Assembly: GCA_030627085.1 (NCBI GenBank)
Contig: DAOUSS010000044.1
Span: 1 to 9,206 of the forward strand
From: Candidatus Stahliibacteriota bacterium
GTDB taxonomy: Bacteria; Hydrothermota; UBA3073
Direction: 5' to 3'
DNA length: 9,206 bases
How positions within the stretch are numbered: the first letter of the stretch is position 1; every line of letters begins with the position of its first letter. Below are positions 5,758-9,206 of this stretch, in pieces. The translations under genes and the position numbers were made by a program. The notes under the pieces are model-generated. The model did no database searches. It had not been told where the DNA came from and saw only the letters and a list, made by a program, of their open reading frames with translations.

Positions 5758-7341
5758 TTAAAATAATCTTGTTTGTCTTTTTTCATCTTTCAATCTCTGC
5801 TCTGCAGTTCTACAATATTCATCTGAAATGTCTATACCTATGTATCTCCTTTTCAACTTTTGTGCTACTAATGTAGTAGTTCCAACACCATTGAATGGAT
5901 CGAGAACGATGTCGTCTTGATAACTGAACAGTTTTAATAATCTTACAACTAATTCCTCTGGAAACATTGCTGGATGGTTATATTTTTTCATATTACTTTC
6001 TGGGGCAATATCCCACTTTGCATAGACCCACTTCTTAAATTCATCTCCAGTAATATCTATCTTATTGGGAGCACCTGCTTTTTTGTGTGATTCTTTACAG
6101 AATACTTCAACAAATTCCCAAGTGTATTTCAAATAAGGCATACTTGGGCTTTTCCAACTACCCCATGCAGTATATTTACAATTATAATTATGTTTTTCCC
6201 AAAGGATTTCGGCTTTCCAAAGTAATCCCAATTCCAATAATTGTTTTGAAATAATATGATGCGTAGGCATATAGTCTGAAAATAAAGGTTGAATATTAAC
6301 GCAGAATCTTCCAGCAGGTTTTAAAACACGATAGCACTCTTTCCAGATTCTATTCAATTTATCAAAGTAATCTCGCCAGTATATAGCATCTCTATTTTCA
6401 TCATCTTTGTATTCCAATCCAAAATTATATGGCGGTGATGTGATAATAATATCAACGAAGTTATCTGGAAATTCTTTTAATGTAATCTCGCTGTCACCGC
6501 AAATGATTTTATTTGATAAGCCAGAAACATCAATCTCATCGACCTTAGATTTTACAACAGTTAAATCTTTCGTTCCTCTTCGGATTTTTTCTTTTTGAGT
6601 ACGGTTAACGACTTTTCTTTCTCTCCTTAGAAGTTTAGCGTCGGGATAAGTCATCAAATTTTTTTTATATTTGTCAAAAGGTTCCATTATAACTCCCTTT
6701 TTGATATTTTGATCTATAAGCATTGCTTTTCTAAATTGTTCAATTGCGTAGTTGAGCCTCTCGTCTCTCAATGGTTTATAATATTCAGGCTTATGTAAGG
6801 GTTTATTAATATCTCTGTCTCCATCTAACAAAGTTATAACTACCGTGTTTACCTCGGGAAAGAGTCTATTTAGAGTTATTACAGATTCACTTCCTTTTGC
6901 CTCAATATCTTTTCCATAATCACCACCCAAGAAATTTTCTAATTGAACTATGAAGAAGGAATTTATTGTGGGTACAGCTTGTTTCAGCAGACTCGCATCA
7001 ACCAAAACTCTCTTATACATAGCAACTTCAGTATAAGATTTGCATTCTACACTAACTCTGAGCTCATCGTCGATATAAACATGTATATCTTGTGATAATT
7101 TATATACTTCATCGTTTGTCTTAATGACAATCTTCTTTTTATCCATCCTCAATCTATCTTCATCAGAAGATATTTTTGACCATGCTATCTTTATAATATC
7201 TTTTGTGATATCTTCGACTATCTTACCCTTGGTATATCTCACAGCACCAGCCGTATCCTTACCTCTTCTGTCAGCGTAAAGCTTTTGTGAAGCAAGGATG
7301 GCTTTTTTATATCTTAACTTAACATCCTTAGTGCTTATCAT
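5758..7341 (-). CDS. Fused restriction endonuclease-DNA methyltransferase (beta-class amino MTase)
   Basis: A 527-residue protein. The C-terminal half (about 276-527) is an amino-methyltransferase of the beta class, with catalytic motif IV TSPPYN (301-306) before the SAM-binding motif DPFNGVGTTT (481-490). SPPY plus the GSWKSPSMPYLKYTWE stretch (394-409) favours N4-cytosine, with N6-adenine possible. The N-terminal ~210 residues are not part of a solo methyltransferase. They contain E44, D85 in QDIHV, and E99-C-K101 at the end of a predicted strand, spaced like a PD-(D/E)XK nuclease core. Residues about 210-275 look like a basic linker. I infer a single-chain restriction-modification enzyme; the recognition site is unknown. 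It has a strong Shine-Dalgarno (GAGGAGG at 7346-7352, 4-nt spacer) and its own promoter, typical of a self-contained defence gene. By eye it is more AT-rich than its neighbours, consistent with transfer. The methyltransferase is certain; the nuclease call is moderate. Confidence 0.88.
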   Translation of the reverse strand: MISTKDVKLRYKKAILASQKLYADRRGKDTAGAVRYTKGKIVEDITKDIIKIAWSKISSDEDRLRMDKKKIVIKTNDEVYKLSQDIHVYIDDELRVSVECKSYTEVAMYKRVLVDASLLKQAVPTINSFFIVQLENFLGGDYGKDIEAKGSESVITLNRLFPEVNTVVITLLDGDRDINKPLHKPEYYKPLRDERLNYAIEQFRKAMLIDQNIKKGVIMEPFDKYKKNLMTYPDAKLLRRERKVVNRTQKEKIRRGTKDLTVVKSKVDEIDVSGLSNKIICGDSEITLKEFPDNFVDIIITSPPYNFGLEYKDDENRDAIYWRDYFDKLNRIWKECYRVLKPAGRFCVNIQPLFSDYMPTHHIISKQLLELGLLWKAEILWEKHNYNCKYTAWGSWKSPSMPYLKYTWEFVEVFCKESHKKAGAPNKIDITGDEFKKWVYAKWDIAPESNMKKYNHPAMFPEELVVRLLKLFSYQDDIVLDPFNGVGTTTLVAQKLKRRYIGIDISDEYCRTAEQRLKDEKRQTRLF

Positions 7342-7380
7342 ACTTCCTCCTCAATAATCTGCCGTCTCTATCCCAATTCT

Positions 7381-7409
7381 ATTATAGCATAAAATCAAGG
7401 AAAAATCAA
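7381..7409 (-). promoter_or_regulatory. Sigma70-type promoter of the restriction-modification gene
   Basis: On the reverse strand TTGATT (7404-7409) and TATAAT (7381-7386, a perfect -10) are separated by exactly 17 nt. Transcription should start near 7374, leaving a leader of about 33 nt before the ATG at 7341 that contains the GAGGAGG Shine-Dalgarno. It is the best promoter in the window and implies expression independent of the upstream radical SAM gene. Confidence 0.8.
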
Positions 7410-7446
7410 GCCAAAAAACATTAGTGAAAAGCCTGAGGTAAAGGGT

Positions 7447-8574
7447 TTAGTCTATAAGAGCCCGTTTTGGTGTACTCAGTGACCCGTATCTTTTCCCGTA
7501 GTATCTGCCGTTAAGTGTGATGAAATTTAGGGCTTTTTCTCCCCTTATCCTCATTCTTTTCAAATCGTAAAAGGACAAAATCCTCCCCTCCCTCCTCACC
7601 CTAATAATCCTTCTGGCCGTTATAAGACCTATTCCGGGAACCCTTATCAATTCGTCATAGGATGCAGTGTTTATTTCCACAGGAAATAACTCTGGATGAG
7701 ACCTTGCCCAGCTGAGTTTTGGGTCTATATCAGGTAAAAATCCAGATGGAACGATCTCCCGCGGGTCAAAGTTGTATTTTCTTATAAGAAAGTCTGCTTG
7801 ATATAGCCTTCTTATTCTGTGTATAGGACAGGGAGATTTATTGTCAAGCGGTGTATCAGGCTCGGGAGAAAATCCGCTATAGTAGACCCTTGAAAGTCCG
7901 AAATTCCTGTATAGTCTTTTTGAGAGAGTAAGTAGACAAAGATCGTTTTCTCCCGCAGCTCCTGTAACAAACTGGGTAGTAATAGAAAAATAGGGCATGT
8001 ATCCTTGTCTCTTCTCATTCCTTGCATTTGCAATTGCCCGAAGGGTAGATATAAGGTTTGTAAAGTTCTTCTCTTTGGATAATTTTGTAAGATAGTTGTC
8101 CCCCGGTGCCTCAAGGTTGACAGAGATACGATTGGAAAAAGGAACTGCTTCTCTTATCAGGTCGGGACTTGCACCTGGCAGGATTTTTGTATGTATATAT
8201 CCCTTGTAACCGTATCTCTCCCGCAGAGTTTTTACCGTCTCTATAATTCTTTCCTGTGTTGTATCCGAATTCTTGTAGATTCCTGAAGAGATAAATAATC
8301 CGTCTACCATCTTTCCTTTATAGTAGTTCATAAATCTGAGGGCAAGCTCTTTTGGAGAAAATATGTAATTCTTTTTGTTTCTGTCCTTTCTGTTTACACA
8401 GTACAAGCAATTATTCTCGCATATATTGGTCAATAGAACTTTGAATAGTCTGGTGTAACCCCCTCCCTCTCCCCTTGCAGGATATATGAATGGATATATT
8501 TTCTCTTTGAGAATGCATCCAGAAGAGTCAAATCTTGCATCATCTCCCCCCGGCATATCGTAAATATCCTTCAT
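7447..8574 (-). CDS. Radical SAM protein with C-terminal helix-hairpin-helix, putative DNA modification/repair
   Basis: A 375-residue protein. The radical SAM cluster motif is C52-x3-C56-x2-C59 in ICENNCLYC, preceded by LLTN. SSGIY (96-100), YSGFSPEPDTPL (232-243) and FLPDIDPKLSWA (279-290) are typical of the family annotated as putative DNA modification/repair radical SAM proteins. Residues about 300-325 (EINTASYDELIRVPGIGLITARRII) are a helix-hairpin-helix, a non-specific DNA-binding module, with a second possible one at 333-352. Members are often encoded beside a uracil-DNA-glycosylase-family protein; none is in this window. The reaction is unknown, though DNA is the probable substrate. 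The start is uncertain: AGAGGG lies immediately before the ATG at 8574, too close for a normal Shine-Dalgarno, while M7 has AAGGA 10 nt upstream. An in-frame stop three codons upstream excludes a longer form. The gene runs in the same direction as the restriction-modification gene, 105 nt before it. Confidence 0.88.
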   Translation of the reverse strand: MKDIYDMPGGDDARFDSSGCILKEKIYPFIYPARGEGGGYTRLFKVLLTNICENNCLYCVNRKDRNKKNYIFSPKELALRFMNYYKGKMVDGLFISSGIYKNSDTTQERIIETVKTLRERYGYKGYIHTKILPGASPDLIREAVPFSNRISVNLEAPGDNYLTKLSKEKNFTNLISTLRAIANARNEKRQGYMPYFSITTQFVTGAAGENDLCLLTLSKRLYRNFGLSRVYYSGFSPEPDTPLDNKSPCPIHRIRRLYQADFLIRKYNFDPREIVPSGFLPDIDPKLSWARSHPELFPVEINTASYDELIRVPGIGLITARRIIRVRREGRILSFYDLKRMRIRGEKALNFITLNGRYYGKRYGSLSTPKRALID

Positions 8575-8732
8575 CCCTCTTTATGTGTTAAGAAACCATC
8601 TCAAGACCTGTATGAACGAGATAACAAATATTCTTAAATCAAATATCAAAATTTAAGGTAACTATAAAAGTTTTGACACTAAATTTAATCCTTATTACTT
8701 TTTCTTGCTAACTTTCTGGCATGTAGTGTTCT

Positions 8733-8762
8733 GTGTCAGGAGGTAACTCCTGACACCACGAG
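8733..8762. repeat. Dispersed hairpin element, copy 2 (compact form)
   Basis: A perfect 10-bp inverted repeat, GTGTCAGGAG (8733-8742) and CTCCTGACAC (8747-8756), flanks a GTAA tetraloop and is followed by CACGAG to 8762. Arms and right flank are identical to the element at 212-284. There is no adjacent T-run (the nearest begins 13 nt after the stem ends), so terminator function is unlikely. Confidence 0.85.
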
Positions 8763-8781
8763 TTCGAGATTTTTTAACAGG

Positions 8782-8977
8782 GACTTGGACGAGACTCGTA
8801 AGAGACTTCAAAAAAATACCTGTTTATTTATTTCAAAAGAACAAATTGTCTTTAATCTCTTTAGAGTCTCTTACAGGTCACTGTTTACTTTCTTTACAGG
8901 GACTCTTACGAGACTTGGATTAGAAGTTGAAGAAATTTTCTTTTGTCTCTTAACGGTCTCTTACAAGTCACTGTTTT
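8782..8977. repeat. Clusters of 11-bp periodic units (GTCTCTTACAR/GACTCTTACGA family)
   Basis: Four clusters of head-to-tail 11-bp units: 8782-8814 (GACTTGGACGA, GACTCGTAAGA, GACTTCAAAAA); 8866-8887 (GTCTCTTACAG, GTCACTGTTTA); 8901-8933 (GACTCTTACGA, GACTTGGATTA, GAAGTTGAAGA); 8945-8977 (GTCTCTTAACG, GTCTCTTACAA, GTCACTGTTTT). The second and fourth clusters share 20 of 21 bases (8866-8886 versus 8956-8976). GTAAGAGAC at 8798-8806 is the inverted form of GTCTCTTAC. Eleven bp is close to one helical turn. Function unknown. Confidence 0.75.
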
Positions 8978-9062
8978 ATTTTCCCCAGCTTCTTTGTGTC
9001 GGATATTTTACAATCACCAAATTTAAATATCAAAACTACAAATCAAAAATAAAAAAGTTTAA

Positions 9063-9142
9063 CACAAATTGCACGAATAGCTCAAATTACACAAGCAAAG
9101 CCTTGAACGGTTTTTTATTCGTGACTATTCGTTTAATTTGTG
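9063..9142. repeat. Imperfect inverted repeat, AT-rich
   Basis: CACAAATTGCACGAATAG (9063-9080) pairs with CTATTCGTTTAATTTGTG (9125-9142) at 16 of 18 positions around a 44-nt interior. A degraded direct copy, CTCAAATTACACAAGCAAAG, follows the left arm. The interior ends in a run of six T (9111-9116) but has no adjacent stem. It is non-coding and probably another dispersed repeat remnant. Confidence 0.6.
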
Positions 9143-9193
9143 ATATTGGTGTTTATATTTTTGCATTTTAATATGTCATTTTGATTTTTGATA

Positions 9194-9206
9194 CCTGCCT
9201 GCCGGT
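9194..9206. repeat. Start of a second GC-rich 20-bp palindrome, cut by the window end
   Basis: CCTGCCTGCCGGT is a 13-of-13 match to the reverse complement of the palindrome at 252-271. The rest lies beyond the edge. Confidence 0.7.

Larger units (their letters stand above)
8575..9206. other. Gene-free 632-nt repeat region at the right edge
   Basis: No credible gene is present. It contains a compact copy of the hairpin element, an 11-bp periodic cluster, an imperfect inverted repeat and the start of a GC-rich palindrome. Positions 8575-8730 are plain AT-rich sequence that presumably holds the promoter of the radical SAM-HhH gene, but no convincing hexamer pair is seen. AAATATCAAAA occurs at 8641-8651 and again at 9025-9035. 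Confidence 0.6.

Noticed and set aside
5642..5761. Forward reading frame ending near 5761 with a protein-like stretch (KTLIVVIDANTQKVQIW)
   Set aside because: It is only about 36 codons, has no start codon or ribosome site, and matches no family I recognise. A decayed gene end is possible but cannot be supported.
8733..8780. Hairpin plus T-rich stretch as a rho-independent terminator
   Set aside because: The six-T run begins 13 nt after the stem ends, no gene ends on the forward strand nearby, and the other copy has no T-run.
8782..8977. CRISPR-like array
   Set aside because: The repeats are only 11 bp, mostly contiguous, degenerate and partly inverted, with no uniform spacers and no cas genes.
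8785..9171. 128-codon forward open frame in the right-hand spacer
   Set aside because: It runs through the 11-bp periodic clusters and AT-rich repeats, has no Shine-Dalgarno, resembles no protein family and has a composition (poly-K/N/S, F-rich) typical of translated repeats.

Overview
The window looks like chromosomal DNA of an anaerobic, Gram-negative-type (diderm) bacterium, probably from an uncultivated lineage. BamD (outer-membrane assembly) and a bacterial biotin carboxylase point to a diderm bacterium. A hydrogenase-type small-subunit fragment and two radical SAM enzymes point to anaerobic metabolism. A clear sigma70-type promoter precedes one gene. The phylum cannot be fixed from this sequence.

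Layout from left to right. Positions 1-72 hold the first 24 codons of a leftward gene with the cysteine-rich N-terminus of a [NiFe]-hydrogenase / NADH-quinone oxidoreductase 20 kDa-type small subunit. A repeat-rich spacer follows. Next is a rightward two-gene operon (362-3329): a UbiB/ABC1 atypical kinase, then, 4 nt later, a cobalamin-binding radical SAM enzyme. It converges on a leftward two-gene operon (3398-5364): accC followed by bamD. The 67-nt gap between the two operons is almost entirely a 7-bp tandem repeat. The accC leader (5365-5757) holds another 7-bp array and two inverted repeats. Beyond it lies a leftward gene (5758-7341) encoding one polypeptide with a putative PD-(D/E)XK nuclease domain at the N-terminus and a beta-class amino DNA methyltransferase at the C-terminus. 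This is apparently a one-gene restriction-modification system with its own consensus-like promoter and a strong Shine-Dalgarno. The last gene (7447-8574, leftward) is a radical SAM protein with a C-terminal helix-hairpin-helix, of the putative DNA modification/repair type. The remaining 632 nt appear non-coding and are rich in repeats.

Functionally the window mixes housekeeping (fatty-acid synthesis, outer-membrane biogenesis), probable lipid or quinone-related chemistry (UbiB plus B12-radical SAM), and two neighbouring DNA-directed genes (restriction-modification fusion and radical SAM-HhH). Most of the longer spacers carry short-period degenerate arrays (7, 8, 10 or 11 bp) and palindromes. 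A hairpin element occurs twice, at 212-284 and 8733-8762. The first copy appears to carry a precisely nested 20-bp palindrome, whose reverse complement begins again at the right edge of the window.
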